Assembly (NCBI RefSeq): GCF_030758975.1
Contig: NZ_CP132359.1
Location: 3,307,283 to 3,371,282, forward strand
Length of the DNA: 64,000 bases
Direction of reading: 5' to 3'
Origin: Bosea beijingensis
Lineage (GTDB): Bacteria; Pseudomonadota; Alphaproteobacteria; Rhizobiales; Beijerinckiaceae
Every line of letters begins with the position of its first letter. The stretch's first letter is position 1. The notes beneath the pieces were generated by a model. The model saw only the letters and a list, made by a program, of their open reading frames with translations. It had not been told where the DNA came from and searched no databases. This document shows, piece by piece, positions 1 to 8,639 of the stretch. A program made the position numbers and the translations under genes.

Positions 1-216
1 CTTCGTCTTCTGGAAGGCTTCGGCGATCAGCCAGTTCAGCCCGATCGAGAGCGCCAGCAACGGCAGGAAGCGCCAGTCCCAATAGCCGTAGAAGGCGAAG
101 GACAGCACGACCAGCACGGGCAGCCGCAGGCTCGGCGCAAAGCGCTCCGCACCCCAGTGAAGGGCGAGCGCGAGCGGCAGGAAGGCGAGCAGGAAGGCGA
201 AGGAGTTGAAGAGCAT
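1..216 (-). CDS. MBOAT family O-acyltransferase, N-terminus only (cut by window edge)
   Basis: The first 72 residues are present and the frame runs off the left edge. The start MLFNSFAFLLAFLPLALAL and the following hydrophobic stretches, with FYGYWDWRFLPLLALSIGLN, are typical of the amino end of MBOAT proteins of the AlgI type, which move acyl groups (often acetyl) onto exported polysaccharides in the inner membrane. Two membrane segments are visible (about residues 5-22 and 30-47) and a third begins near residue 52. The catalytic histidine lies far downstream in this family and cannot be checked. The gene is transcribed away from the efflux operon to its right. The family call is good; the substrate is unknown. 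Confidence 0.8.
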   Translation of the reverse strand, partial: MLFNSFAFLLAFLPLALALHWGAERFAPSLRLPVLVVLSFAFYGYWDWRFLPLLALSIGLNWLIAEAFQKTK

Positions 217-317
217 CGGCGGGGGCGGATCAAAGGATGGCTGCCGCCTTAGACTATTATCGTCGGCGAGTCATGTCGGGGCGGGCGCAAGACGGTGAAG
301 GGTATGCACCTGCGCTT

Positions 318-368
318 CAGCCCTAATCGGGAGGAGGCGCGCAAGCGGCGTCTCGAAGGATGAGGGTT
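318..368. repeat. Decayed copy of a dispersed inverted repeat (family B)
   Basis: This stretch contains AGCGGCGTCTCGAAGGATG, the same core seen in the left half of the full repeat at 25012-25119, preceded by a diverged CAGCCCT terminus and followed directly by GAGGG, as if the middle and most of the right arm were lost. It lies in the 267-bp gap between the acyltransferase and the TetR gene, where I see no other gene. Confidence 0.5.
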
Positions 369-432
369 CGCAAAGGAGATGCGAGCCGCCGCCTATCGGG
401 AGAGGGACGGTCCACGGAAGTGTTATCGAAGC

Positions 433-460
433 GATTTCAATCAATCGATTGATTGAAATC
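433..460. promoter_or_regulatory. Perfect 28-bp palindrome, probable TetR operator
   Basis: The 28 bases are an exact palindrome. The left half is GATTTCAATCAATC and the right half is its reverse complement, with centre ATCGAT. It is AT-rich in a GC-rich setting and ends 23 bp before the ATG of the TetR gene. A perfect palindrome of this length directly before a TetR-family gene is most simply that regulator's own operator, controlling the TetR gene and the efflux genes overlapping it. Binding is inferred from position and symmetry. Confidence 0.75.
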
Positions 461-483
461 TGCGGCGATGTTATGGAGAGGGT

Positions 484-1146
484 ATGAAAGCCACTTCAGA
501 CAGCGATGCAGGGACACGCGAGGCGCTGATCCGGGCCGGGCTCGACCTGTTCGGCCGGCACGGCTTCGAGGCGAGCTCGATCCGCGAGATCGCGCAGGCG
601 GCCGGTGTCAACAGCGCCGGCATCGCCTATCATTTCGGCGGCAAGGACGGCCTGCGCCGGGCTTGTGCCGAAGCGGTCGTCGCGACGATGAAGCAGCGGG
701 TCTTCGGCGCCGCTGCGGCGATGCCGCCGCTTGACGGGCTGGCGCCGGAGATGGCGGCGGAGCTGCTGCTCGGCATCGTCGGTCGCGTCACCGCCTTCGC
801 CGCGCAGGCGCCGGAAAGCGAAACCATCGCCCGCTTCGTCGTCCGCGAGATGATGGAGCCGACCGCCGCCTTCGAGACGCTCTACGAGGGGCTGGTCGGG
901 CCGGTCCATGGCCAGCTCTGCCGGCTCTGGGCGGCGGCAACCGGTATGGAGCCGGAGGCGGAGGCCACCAGGCTCGCGGTCTTCGCGACGATCGGGCAGG
1001 TCATCTATTTCCGGCTGGCACGGCCGGCCGTGATGCGGCGCATGGGCTGGAGCGCCATCGACGCGGCTGAGAGCGAGGCGATCGCCGGTGTCATCCGCGC
1101 CAATCTCCGCGCCAGCATCGCCAGCATGCGGGAGGGACGGTCATGA
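484..1146 (+). CDS. TetR family regulator (CecR/YbiH-like) of the adjoining ABC efflux operon
   Basis: 220 residues. The amino-terminal helix-turn-helix domain (about residues 11-60) shows the TetR pattern SIREIAQAAGVNSAGIAYHF. The remaining 160 residues would form the ligand-binding and dimer domain, and the length resembles the CecR (YbiH) branch, which in E. coli sits next to the ybhG-F-S-R efflux genes. The same gene order here (regulator, HlyD, ATPase, permease) supports that branch. GAGAGG precedes the ATG. Its stop overlaps the next start as ATGA, so the genes are co-transcribed. The perfect palindrome at 433-460 is its likely operator. The ligand is unknown. Confidence 0.85.
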   Translation: MKATSDSDAGTREALIRAGLDLFGRHGFEASSIREIAQAAGVNSAGIAYHFGGKDGLRRACAEAVVATMKQRVFGAAAAMPPLDGLAPEMAAELLLGIVGRVTAFAAQAPESETIARFVVREMMEPTAAFETLYEGLVGPVHGQLCRLWAAATGMEPEAEATRLAVFATIGQVIYFRLARPAVMRRMGWSAIDAAESEAIAGVIRANLRASIASMREGRS

Positions 1147-2102
1147 TCCTCGGCTTCCTCTGTTCCTTCGGGCTGATCGCCGGGAGCTTCTCCGCCTGCG
1201 GTGGCTATACCGTCCGGATCGCCGGCTATGTCGAAGGCGAGTACGTGCGGCTCGGCCCGATCGACACCGCCCGGATCGAGCATATCGATATCCGTCGCGG
1301 CGATCGCGTCGAGGCCGGCAAGGTCGTCGCCGGGTTGGAAACGACGGACGCGGAGAACGCGGTTCGGGAAAGCGAAGCCCGGCTGGTTCAGGCGCAGGCG
1401 CAGCTTGACAACCTGCGCAGCGGCAAGCGGCCGGAGGAGATTGCCGTGATCGAGGCCAATCTCGCCTCGGCCAAGGCGCAGCAGCGCGAGGCCGAGCGGG
1501 CCCTGGAGCGCCGGCAGGATCTGCTGCGGCGCGGCGTTTCGACCCAGGCCGATTTCGACCAGGCGGAGACGGCGCGCGATGTCGCTGCCGCGAGCGTCCG
1601 CCAGAATGCCGCCAATCTCGATGTCGCGCGCCTGCCGGCACGTCCTGACGAGATCAAGGCGAGCGAGAACGCGGTCGAGCAGGCCAAGGCCGCCCTGGCG
1701 CAGGCGCGCTGGCGGCTGTCGCAGCGCCAGCTCGTCGCGCCTTCGGCCGGACGTGTCAGCGACGTGATCCGCCGGGTGGGCGAGCTCGCCGGGCCGAGCG
1801 CGCCGGTGCTGCTGATGCTGCCCGACGGTGCCGCCAAGCTCATGCTCTATGTACCTGAGGTGCGAATCTCCGGCGTGACGACCGGAATGAAGCTCGATGT
1901 CCGCTGCGACGGTTGTGCGCCCGGGCTGACGGCAACCGTGACCTACGTCTCGCCCGAGCCCGAATTCACGCCGCCGGTGATCTATTCGGCGCAGACGCGG
2001 CAGAAGCTGGTCTATCTGGTCGAGGCGCGGCCGGATGGCGGGCCGCAATCGGCCTTGCAGCCCGGCCAGATCGTCGACGTGACGCTCAGGAGCCAGCGGT
2101 GA
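1143..2102 (+). CDS. HlyD family periplasmic adaptor of an ABC efflux pump (YbhG-like)
   Basis: 319 residues. One hydrophobic amino-terminal segment (about 1-18) ends in SACGG, which may be a poor lipobox with Cys19 or an uncleaved anchor. A lipoyl-like half motif (about 40-75, GDRVEAGKVVAGLET) is followed by a long alanine/glutamate-rich coiled-coil hairpin (about 75-185), the second lipoyl half (APSAGRVSDVIRRVGELAG) and a beta-barrel region. This is the layout of membrane fusion proteins that join an inner-membrane transporter to an outer-membrane exit duct. No outer-membrane TolC gene is nearby. It overlaps both neighbours by 4 bp (ATGA, GTGA), so expression is coupled to the TetR and ATPase genes. 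Confidence 0.85.
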   Translation: MILGFLCSFGLIAGSFSACGGYTVRIAGYVEGEYVRLGPIDTARIEHIDIRRGDRVEAGKVVAGLETTDAENAVRESEARLVQAQAQLDNLRSGKRPEEIAVIEANLASAKAQQREAERALERRQDLLRRGVSTQADFDQAETARDVAAASVRQNAANLDVARLPARPDEIKASENAVEQAKAALAQARWRLSQRQLVAPSAGRVSDVIRRVGELAGPSAPVLLMLPDGAAKLMLYVPEVRISGVTTGMKLDVRCDGCAPGLTATVTYVSPEPEFTPPVIYSAQTRQKLVYLVEARPDGGPQSALQPGQIVDVTLRSQR

Positions 2103-3025
2103 GCGCGCCGCTCGCCATCGACGTGCATGGCATGACCAAGCGCTTCGGCAAGCGCACGGTGGTCGACAATGTCGACCTCGCGGTCGCGACCGGCGAGATC
2201 GTCGGCTTTCTCGGCCCCAACGGCTCGGGCAAGACCACGACGATCCGGATGATCTGCGGCTTGCTCAAGCCTGATGCCGGCGAGGGCACCGTGCTCGGGC
2301 TGGATGTCCGCACCCAGAGCGCCGCGATCAAGCGCCAGGTCGGCTACATGACCCAGCGCTTCTCCTTCTACGAAGACCTGACCATCGCCGAGAACCTGAC
2401 CTTCGTGGCTAGGCTCTACGAGCTTGATCCGGTCGACGAGGCGGTGGCGAAGACGCTGGACGGTCTGGGCTTGACCTCCCGCAAGGACCAACTCGCCGGT
2501 ACGCTCTCGGGCGGCTGGAAGCAGCGCTTGGCGCTCGCCGCCTGCATCATGCACCAGCCGAAGCTGCTGCTGCTCGACGAGCCGACAGCCGGCGTCGACC
2601 CCAAGGCGCGGCGCGAGTTCTGGGACGAGATCCATCGCCTCGCCGGTGACGGGCTGACCGTGCTGGTCTCGACCCACTACATGGACGAGGCCGAGCGTTG
2701 CCATCGCATCGGCTACATCGCCTATGGCCGGATGCTGGCGACGGGAACCGTCGAGGAGGTCGTGAAGGGCTCCGGGCTCGTCACCTATGTCGTCCATGGT
2801 GCGCTGAAGCCGGCCCAGATCCGGGCGCTGGAGGCGGCCGATGGCGTCGAGCAGGTCGCGCCCTTCGGCGCGACGCTGCATGTCGTCGGCACCGACCGCG
2901 GCAAGCTGGAAGCGGCGCTCGAACCGCTGAAGAGCGAGGCCGGCGTCAAGGTCGAGCCGGGCGAGACCAGCCTAGAGGACGTCTTCATCAAGTTCATGAC
3001 CGGCGCGCAGGAGCGGGCGGCATGA
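2099..3025 (+). CDS. ABC transporter ATP-binding protein (YbhF/CcmA-type)
   Basis: 308 residues from a GTG start that overlaps the previous stop as GTGA; the open frame continues upstream but family similarity begins at SAPLAIDVHGMTKRFG. Walker A is GPNGSGKTTT (about 39-48), the signature is LSGGWKQ, Walker B is LLLLDEPTAGVDP and the switch histidine is in VLVSTHYMDEAE. There is a single nucleotide-binding domain, whereas E. coli YbhF carries two. The carboxy-terminal 80 residues have the DUF4162-like extension common in export ATPases (ETSLEDVFIKFM). It should power the permease that follows. Substrate unknown. Confidence 0.88.
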   Translation: MSAPLAIDVHGMTKRFGKRTVVDNVDLAVATGEIVGFLGPNGSGKTTTIRMICGLLKPDAGEGTVLGLDVRTQSAAIKRQVGYMTQRFSFYEDLTIAENLTFVARLYELDPVDEAVAKTLDGLGLTSRKDQLAGTLSGGWKQRLALAACIMHQPKLLLLDEPTAGVDPKARREFWDEIHRLAGDGLTVLVSTHYMDEAERCHRIGYIAYGRMLATGTVEEVVKGSGLVTYVVHGALKPAQIRALEAADGVEQVAPFGATLHVVGTDRGKLEAALEPLKSEAGVKVEPGETSLEDVFIKFMTGAQERAA

Positions 3026-4164
3026 TCGGCCTGTTCTCGCCCCGCCGGCTTGGCGCGATGCTGGCCAAGGAATTCGTGCAGATGCGGCGGGACCGCATCA
3101 CCTTCGCGATGATGCTGGCGGTGCCGATCGTCCAGCTCCTGCTCTTCGGCTATGCCATCAACAACGATCCGCGCGGCCTGCCGGCGGCCATCCTGGCGCT
3201 CGGGCAGGATCGCTATACCCGCGCCGTGGTCTCGGCTTTGGAGGTCTCGAACTATTATCGCTTCGGCGAGCGTCCGCAGAGCGCGGCCGAGGCCGAGAGC
3301 CTGATGGCGAAGGGCGAGATCTCCTTCCTCGTCACGATTCCCAGCGATTTCGGCGCGCGTGTCGAGCGGGCGGACGAGCCGCGCATATTGGTCGAGGCTG
3401 ATGCGACCGATCCGGCCGCGGCGAGCGGAGCGGTCTCGGCGCTCGGCACGATCGCGAGCCGCGCCTTGCAGCGGGCGCAGGGGCGCGAGCCGGTGACCGA
3501 TCCGGCCGGCGCCGGCGGCGACAGCCTCTCCTTCGTCATCCACAGGCGCTACAACCCGGAGAACATCACCCAGTACAACATCGTGCCCGGTCTGCTCGGC
3601 GTCATCCTGCAGATGACCATGGTGATGATGACGGCGATGGCGCTGACCCGCGAGATCGAGCGTGGCACGATGGAGAACCTCCTCGCCATGCCGGCGACGG
3701 CAGGCGAGATCATGCTTGGCAAGGTGCTGCCCTATCTGGCCGTCGGCGCCGTGCAGGTGCTGATCGTGCTGGGGGCGGCCAAGCTGCTCTTCGCCGTGCC
3801 GTTCCTCGGCGGGCTCGGGCTTCTGCTTACCTGCGTGCTGGTCTTCGTGCTGGCGCTGGTGCTGCTCGGCTACACGATCTCGACGGTGGCGCGCACGCAG
3901 CTCCAGGCGATGCAGCTCACCTTCTTCTTCTTCCTGCCCTCGCTGATGCTGTCGGGCTTCATGTTCCCCTTCGCGGGCATGCCGGGCTGGGCGCAGACCT
4001 TGGGCGAACTCTTCCCGCTGACGCATTTCCTGCGGATTATCCGGGCGATCATGCTGAAGGGCGCGGGCTTGAGCGATATCGGCGACGAGGTGTTTTATCT
4101 CGGCCTGTTCGTGCCGGTTTATGCGGGGCTGGCGCTGATGCGGTTCCGGAGCACGCTGGACTGA
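3022..4164 (+). CDS. ABC-2 type permease (YbhS/YbhR-like)
   Basis: 380 residues, overlapping the ATPase by 4 bp. One membrane helix near residues 30-50 is followed by a large extracytoplasmic domain (about 55-185) and five helices in the carboxy half, with the ABC-2 signature region REIERGTMENLLAMPATAGEIMLGK. This is the classic layout of the drug-export branch of ABC-2 permeases. E. coli has two permeases here (YbhS and YbhR); only one is present, so it probably works as a homodimer. It ends the operon and faces the converging carboxylase gene, with a short inverted repeat between them. Confidence 0.87.
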   Translation: MIGLFSPRRLGAMLAKEFVQMRRDRITFAMMLAVPIVQLLLFGYAINNDPRGLPAAILALGQDRYTRAVVSALEVSNYYRFGERPQSAAEAESLMAKGEISFLVTIPSDFGARVERADEPRILVEADATDPAAASGAVSALGTIASRALQRAQGREPVTDPAGAGGDSLSFVIHRRYNPENITQYNIVPGLLGVILQMTMVMMTAMALTREIERGTMENLLAMPATAGEIMLGKVLPYLAVGAVQVLIVLGAAKLLFAVPFLGGLGLLLTCVLVFVLALVLLGYTISTVARTQLQAMQLTFFFFLPSLMLSGFMFPFAGMPGWAQTLGELFPLTHFLRIIRAIMLKGAGLSDIGDEVFYLGLFVPVYAGLALMRFRSTLD

Positions 4165-4195
4165 AGCGGGCGCCGACCATCGGTCGCCGTGCGCC

Positions 4196-4241
4196 CTTGT
4201 CCTTCCGGGGCGTGCCGAAGGCGAAGCCCCGGAATGACAAG
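4196..4241. repeat. Short inverted repeat between converging genes (family A)
   Basis: The arms are CTTGTCCTTCCGGGGC (4196-4211) and GCCCCGGAATGACAAG (4226-4241), complementary at 15 of 16 positions. The same GTCATTCCGGG ends flank the larger element at 36356-36488, so this belongs to a dispersed family. Lying between two converging stops, the hairpin could also act as a two-way terminator, although there is no long T run. Confidence 0.75.
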
Positions 4242-4252
4242 TTCTGCGGAGT

Positions 4253-5782
4253 TCAGAGCGGAATGTTGTCGTGCTTGCGCCAGGGCCGCTCGACGCTCTT
4301 GGTGCGGAGCATGGCGAGCGCCCGCGCAATGCGGCGGCGAGTCGAGTGCGGCATGATGACTTCGTCGATATAGCCGCGCTCGGCCGCGACGAAGGGAGAC
4401 ATGAAGCGGTCCTCGTATTCCTTGGTCTGGCGCGCGATGGTCTCGGCATCGCCGCCGCGGAAGATGATCTCGACCGCGCCCTTGGCGCCCATCACCGCGA
4501 TCTGCGCCGTCGGCCAGGCATAATTCACGTCGGCGCCGATATGCTTCGAGGCCATTACGTCATAGGCGCCGCCGAAGGCTTTTCGCGTGATGATCGTGAC
4601 CAACGGCACCGTGCATTCGCTGTAGGCGAAGAGCAGCTTGGCGCCGTGTTTGATCAGGCCGCCATATTCCTGTGCCGTACCGGGCAGGAAGCCGGGGACG
4701 TCGACGAGCGAGATGATCGGGATCTCGAAGGCGTCGCAATAGCGCACGAAGCGGGCGGCCTTGCGTGAGGCATCCGAGTCGAGCACGCCGGCCAGCACCA
4801 TCGGCTGGTTGGCGACGATGCCGACGGTGCGGCCCTCGATCCGGCCGAAGCCGGTGACGATGTTGCCGGCGTAAGCCGCCTGGATCTCGAAGAAGTCGCC
4901 CTCGTCGACCGTCTTCAGGATCAGCTCCTTGATGTCGTAGGGCTTGTTCGGATTGTCCGGCACCAGCGTGTCGAGACTCATGTCGACGCGGTCGGGCACG
5001 TCGAAGCTCGGCCATTCCGGCACGCCGGCGGTATTGTTCGCCGGCAGGAAGTCGAGCAGGCGGCGGACCTGCAGGAGCGCCTCGACATCGTTCTCGAAGG
5101 AGCCGTCGGCGACCGAGGACTTGGAGGTATGGACCTTGGCGCCGCCGAGCTCCTCGGAGGTCACGGTCTCGTTGGTGACGGTCTTCACCACCTCCGGGCC
5201 GGTCACGAACATGTAGGAGGTGTCGCGGACCATGAAGATGAAATCGGTCATCGCCGGGGAGTAGACGTCGCCGCCGGCGCAGGGGCCCATGATCACCGAG
5301 ATCTGGGGAATGACGCCCGACGCCTGCACGTTCCGCTTGAAGACCTCGCCATAGCCGCCGAGCGCCGCGACGCCCTCCTGGATGCGGGCGCCGCCGGCAT
5401 CGAACAGGCCGACGATGGGCGCGCGCATCTTCAGCGCCATGTCCTGGATCTTGATGATCTTCTGGGCGTGGGTCTCGGAAAGCGAGCCGCCGAACACCGT
5501 GAAGTCCTTGGAGAAGACGAAGACGGTGCGGCCGTTGACCGTGCCCCAGCCAGTGACGACGCCGTCGCCGGGGATCTTCTCGGCCTTGTCCATGCCGAAA
5601 TCGACGGCCCGGTGCTGCACGAACATGTCGAACTCCTCGAAGGAGCCCTTGTCGAGCAGGAGTTCGATGCGTTCGCGGGCGGTGAGCTTGCCCTTCTTGT
5701 GCTGCGCCTCGATGCGGCGCTCGCCGCCGCCCTTGCGGGCGCCCTCGCGGCGGGTTTCGAGCTGTTCGAGGATGTCCTTCAT
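4253..5782 (-). CDS. pccB: Acyl-CoA (propionyl-CoA type) carboxylase beta subunit
   Basis: 510 residues from the ATG that gives [25 protein letters not shown] lies upstream, and the nine in-frame residues before it look non-coding. It is a full-length biotin-dependent carboxyltransferase with both crotonase-like halves. Visible family stretches are KARERI-like [15 protein letters not shown], the first oxyanion region [34 protein letters not shown] and, in the second half, [20 protein letters not shown]. The enzyme passes a carboxyl group from biotin to propionyl-CoA (or a related acyl-CoA) to give methylmalonyl-CoA. The biotin-carrying alpha subunit is not next to it. Length and motifs fit PccB; the exact acyl chain cannot be read from sequence. 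Confidence 0.9.
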   Translation of the reverse strand: MKDILEQLETRREGARKGGGERRIEAQHKKGKLTARERIELLLDKGSFEEFDMFVQHRAVDFGMDKAEKIPGDGVVTGWGTVNGRTVFVFSKDFTVFGGSLSETHAQKIIKIQDMALKMRAPIVGLFDAGGARIQEGVAALGGYGEVFKRNVQASGVIPQISVIMGPCAGGDVYSPAMTDFIFMVRDTSYMFVTGPEVVKTVTNETVTSEELGGAKVHTSKSSVADGSFENDVEALLQVRRLLDFLPANNTAGVPEWPSFDVPDRVDMSLDTLVPDNPNKPYDIKELILKTVDEGDFFEIQAAYAGNIVTGFGRIEGRTVGIVANQPMVLAGVLDSDASRKAARFVRYCDAFEIPIISLVDVPGFLPGTAQEYGGLIKHGAKLLFAYSECTVPLVTIITRKAFGGAYDVMASKHIGADVNYAWPTAQIAVMGAKGAVEIIFRGGDAETIARQTKEYEDRFMSPFVAAERGYIDEVIMPHSTRRRIARALAMLRTKSVERPWRKHDNIPL

Positions 5783-5931
5783 GGCGGCAGGCTCCCAGCC
5801 GGAAATCACGTCTCGAAAGCCGGCTTAAGCGGGCATCGCGCATGAGTCCATTACGACGTTTGCGGAAGCCGGAACCGCAATCATGCGGAATGCGGGAGAG
5901 TACGGCCGATGCGATCAGCCGTCTCCGTGGC

Positions 5932-6720
5932 CTACCCCTTCAGGAGCAGGAGCACCGCAGCGTCGAATTCACGGCGGCGGATGATACGGCGCTCGGCCGC
6001 TTCCTCGTCCTGTCCCCAGATCCCGATCTGGTAGTCTTCGTCGAGATGGGCGGCATCCCAGGCGGCGTCCGGATCGATCTGCCCGTTCGCCAGCGCCAGC
6101 GTGAGAATGGCCGAGCCGGTCAGCGTCATGACGTTATGGGCGCCGGCGAGCGCGAGCGGAGCGGGGACATTCGCGACGTGGCGGGCGACGGCGGCGAGGG
6201 TTTCCTCCGGCTGCTGCGCGAAGACGATGCCTTCCGCCAGCAGGAAGCGGGCGCCGATCAGCGCCTCGATATCGCCGAGGATCGGCTGCCAAACCTGGTT
6301 CTGCCGTTCGACCAGCGCCTCGGGCTCGCCGGCCCGGTAGCAGAGCGCATCGGAGCCGGCATAGCGGACGATCTCGGCGCGCACGGCCTCCTGCTGGTCC
6401 TCGACACCATCGAGCGCCGAATTGACGAGCCGGGTCAGCGGCATCTGCGCGGGGTCGATCCGCTCGCTCTGCGCCTGCCATTCAGCCGCGAGGGCCTCGG
6501 CCACGGGGCGTGAGGTCACCGCGAGCTGTTTGCGGGCCGGGGTCCGCGCCGTCTTGCCGTCGAGGGCGACATGGAAGAGCCCGTCTCGCTCCAGCACGCC
6601 GGCCTCCTTGTAGAAGCGGGCGGGCAGGGGATTGCGCATCGCCTGCTGGGCGGCGGCGACAGGGTCCGGCTGGCTGGCGCCGGGCGAACCGAAGCGGGCG
6701 AGGAAATCGTCGGTGGACAT
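5932..6720 (-). CDS. ATP12 family F1-ATPase assembly chaperone
   Basis: 262 residues from MSTDDFLARFG; the longer frame upstream reads as serine/arginine noise. Family stretches include RFYKEAGVLERDGLFHVALD, LALEWQ-like EALAAEWQAQSERIDPAQMP, LTRLVNSALDGV and SDALCYRAGEPEALVERQN. ATP12 proteins bind the alpha subunit of F1 during ATP synthase assembly; they occur in mitochondria and alphaproteobacteria, which supports the host assignment. The gene stands alone between the carboxylase and a chemotaxis receptor. No unusual features. Confidence 0.88.
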   Translation of the reverse strand: MSTDDFLARFGSPGASQPDPVAAAQQAMRNPLPARFYKEAGVLERDGLFHVALDGKTARTPARKQLAVTSRPVAEALAAEWQAQSERIDPAQMPLTRLVNSALDGVEDQQEAVRAEIVRYAGSDALCYRAGEPEALVERQNQVWQPILGDIEALIGARFLLAEGIVFAQQPEETLAAVARHVANVPAPLALAGAHNVMTLTGSAILTLALANGQIDPDAAWDAAHLDEDYQIGIWGQDEEAAERRIIRRREFDAAVLLLLKG

Positions 6721-6763
6721 GGCTTCGCCATAGCGCATTCGCGCCCGGCAGGGAAACCGGCCT

Positions 6764-8224
6764 TCAGGCCGCGCGGATGCGGTCCAGGAACTGCGCCACC
6801 TCCGTGTCGAGATGCACCGACTGGCGCGAGAGCTTGTCGGCGGATTCGGCGACATGGCCTGCCGCCTCGTCGGTTTCCGCGGCGATGCGGCTGACGATGT
6901 CGATATGGCCGGCGGCGAAGACGGTCTCGTCGGCAGCGCGCCGGATGATCTGGGCGATGCCGGCTGCGGCCGCGTTCTGCTGCTCGACGACCGTCGCGAC
7001 ATTGCCGGAGATCTGGTTGAGCGAACCGACCGTCGCGTTCATGGCGTCGATCGCGTCGATCGCTTCCGTGCTGGATTCGCGGATGGCGCCGATCTGGTTC
7101 TGGATCTCCTCGGTGGCGCGCCAGGTCTGGTTGGCCAGCGACTTGATCTCCTGGGCGACGACGGTGAAGCCGCCGCCGGAATGGCCGAGGCGCGCGGCCT
7201 CGATCGAGGCGTTCAGCGCCAGCAGGTTGGTATGCTTGGCGATGGTCGAGATCGCGCCGGTGATGTCGCCGACCTGGCCGGCCTTGCGCGACAATTCGCC
7301 GACGGTGTCGAGCACGGCGCGGGCCTGCCGCGTGGTCTCGCCCACGACCCGCGTGGTTTCCGCGACCTGGCGGTCGACCTCGGCGAAGGAATGCGCGAGC
7401 TCCGCCGTGCCCTGTGTCACCGCGACGACGTTGGAGGAGGTCTGGCGCGAGGATTGCGAGGCGGCGCTGGAGCGCTCGGAGACTTCGAGCGCGCCGGTCT
7501 TCATCTGCTGCGAGGCGATGCGCAGGGATTGCACGGAGGCGATGACGTCGCGGGCGATGCCGGCGATCTCGCGCTCGAAATCGTCGGCGACGGCGTGCAG
7601 CACCTGGCGGCGGACCAGGGCGCTCCTTTCGGTTGTTTCGGCCAGATCGCGCCTGGCCTTGTCCGCCGCGGCGCGGGCGTTGTCGGCCTCGTGGCGCTCG
7701 CGCTCCGAGATTTCGAGGGACTGGCGCAACGACCAGACCAGCCAGCTCAACGCGACCGACTGCACGGCGACGATCGTGCCGTGCAGCAGCACCCGGTCGA
7801 TCTGGTTGCCGTTGAGAAAGACGCCGCTCGGCAGCAGCAGGCTGAAGGCGAGGTGATGCAGGACGATGGCCAGGGTTGCCGGAATGAAGATCCGCCAGTC
7901 CAGCCAGCCGACGAGCACCGCCAGCATCGCGAAGAAATACATATGCATGTCGGACTGATAGGGGTGTCCGGCGAAGGCATAGACCAGCAGCATGACCTGG
8001 CCCATGGTCGCGATGCTGGAAACCTGACGTGTGACCCAGCCGGTGCGATCGATGCGCCAGATCAGTGTTGCGAGCGCGGCCAGCGCAAAGCCGGCCAGGA
8101 CGATCGCGGGGCTGTACAGCGGCGAGGACGAGGGTGTCCCGACCGCCAGAACGGCAGCGTTCGCCCAGAGGATCGCGATCAGGAAACGGGAAAAGCGCTC
8201 GCGAAAGCGGAGGACGGCGCTCAT
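6764..8224 (-). CDS. Methyl-accepting chemotaxis protein with a polytopic membrane sensor
   Basis: 486 residues. Its ATG overlaps the upstream small gene as ATGA, which fixes the start over an in-frame site six codons earlier. The amino third carries about five to six membrane helices (residues roughly 15-170) rather than the usual two helices around a periplasmic domain. Within it, [16 protein letters not shown] and a histidine pair (LHHLAF) stand out. There is no clear HAMP domain. The rest is a coiled-coil signalling domain with the family tip reduced to [20 protein letters not shown] and adaptation-type helices either side. It should report to a CheA/CheW array; the stimulus is unknown, possibly a membrane or small hydrophobic signal. 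Confidence 0.88.
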   Translation of the reverse strand: MSAVLRFRERFSRFLIAILWANAAVLAVGTPSSSPLYSPAIVLAGFALAALATLIWRIDRTGWVTRQVSSIATMGQVMLLVYAFAGHPYQSDMHMYFFAMLAVLVGWLDWRIFIPATLAIVLHHLAFSLLLPSGVFLNGNQIDRVLLHGTIVAVQSVALSWLVWSLRQSLEISERERHEADNARAAADKARRDLAETTERSALVRRQVLHAVADDFEREIAGIARDVIASVQSLRIASQQMKTGALEVSERSSAASQSSRQTSSNVVAVTQGTAELAHSFAEVDRQVAETTRVVGETTRQARAVLDTVGELSRKAGQVGDITGAISTIAKHTNLLALNASIEAARLGHSGGGFTVVAQEIKSLANQTWRATEEIQNQIGAIRESSTEAIDAIDAMNATVGSLNQISGNVATVVEQQNAAAAGIAQIIRRAADETVFAAGHIDIVSRIAAETDEAAGHVAESADKLSRQSVHLDTEVAQFLDRIRAA

Positions 8225-8523
8225 CGGCTGCTTCCCGTGCAAAGCCGGGCAAAGGCCGCATCGATGACGAGCCAGGCGCCTGCGCCATAGAGGGCCGAGA
8301 CGAAGCCGTCACGCTCCCCCATGGTGAAGGCGACGGCCGAGCCGGAATCGATCTGCAGGAGGCTTCCGCTCGCATCGGTGACGGCACGTGCCATATCGGC
8401 CGTGCCGGTCCCGGCGGGGAAAAAGGCGGCAATCGGTCGCCCCGGCACAGGCCAGGCTGCAATCAGGAGCGCAGCTACCGCCATCGCGACGCTGCAGACC
8501 AGGCCGAAGCCGATCTCGCGCAT
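8221..8523 (-). CDS. Small membrane-anchored protein translationally coupled to a chemotaxis receptor
   Basis: 100 residues, not recognised. One amino-terminal hydrophobic segment (about 5-25, [18 protein letters not shown]) looks like a signal anchor or signal peptide; the rest would be periplasmic, with small repeats of alanine and glycine ([18 protein letters not shown]). Its TGA overlaps the ATG of the receptor gene as ATGA, so the two are made together. The context suggests a periplasmic partner or ligand-presenting protein for the receptor, but nothing in the sequence proves this. Confidence 0.65.
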   Translation of the reverse strand: MREIGFGLVCSVAMAVAALLIAAWPVPGRPIAAFFPAGTGTADMARAVTDASGSLLQIDSGSAVAFTMGERDGFVSALYGAGAWLVIDAAFARLCTGSSR

Positions 8524-8639
8524 AGGGTCCCCCCGGTTGTCCGATCATGAAACGGAAACCTAAGCGGGCAGGTTACGGAGGTCGGCTTTATGCTTGGTAA
8601 ATTGCTTCGTTAACGTTGCGGTATCTCGTCGGGATAGGC

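Noticed and set aside
2785..4449. 554-codon open frame antisense to the ABC permease
   Set aside because: Crosses three real gene ends and a repeat; composition typical of a shadow frame.
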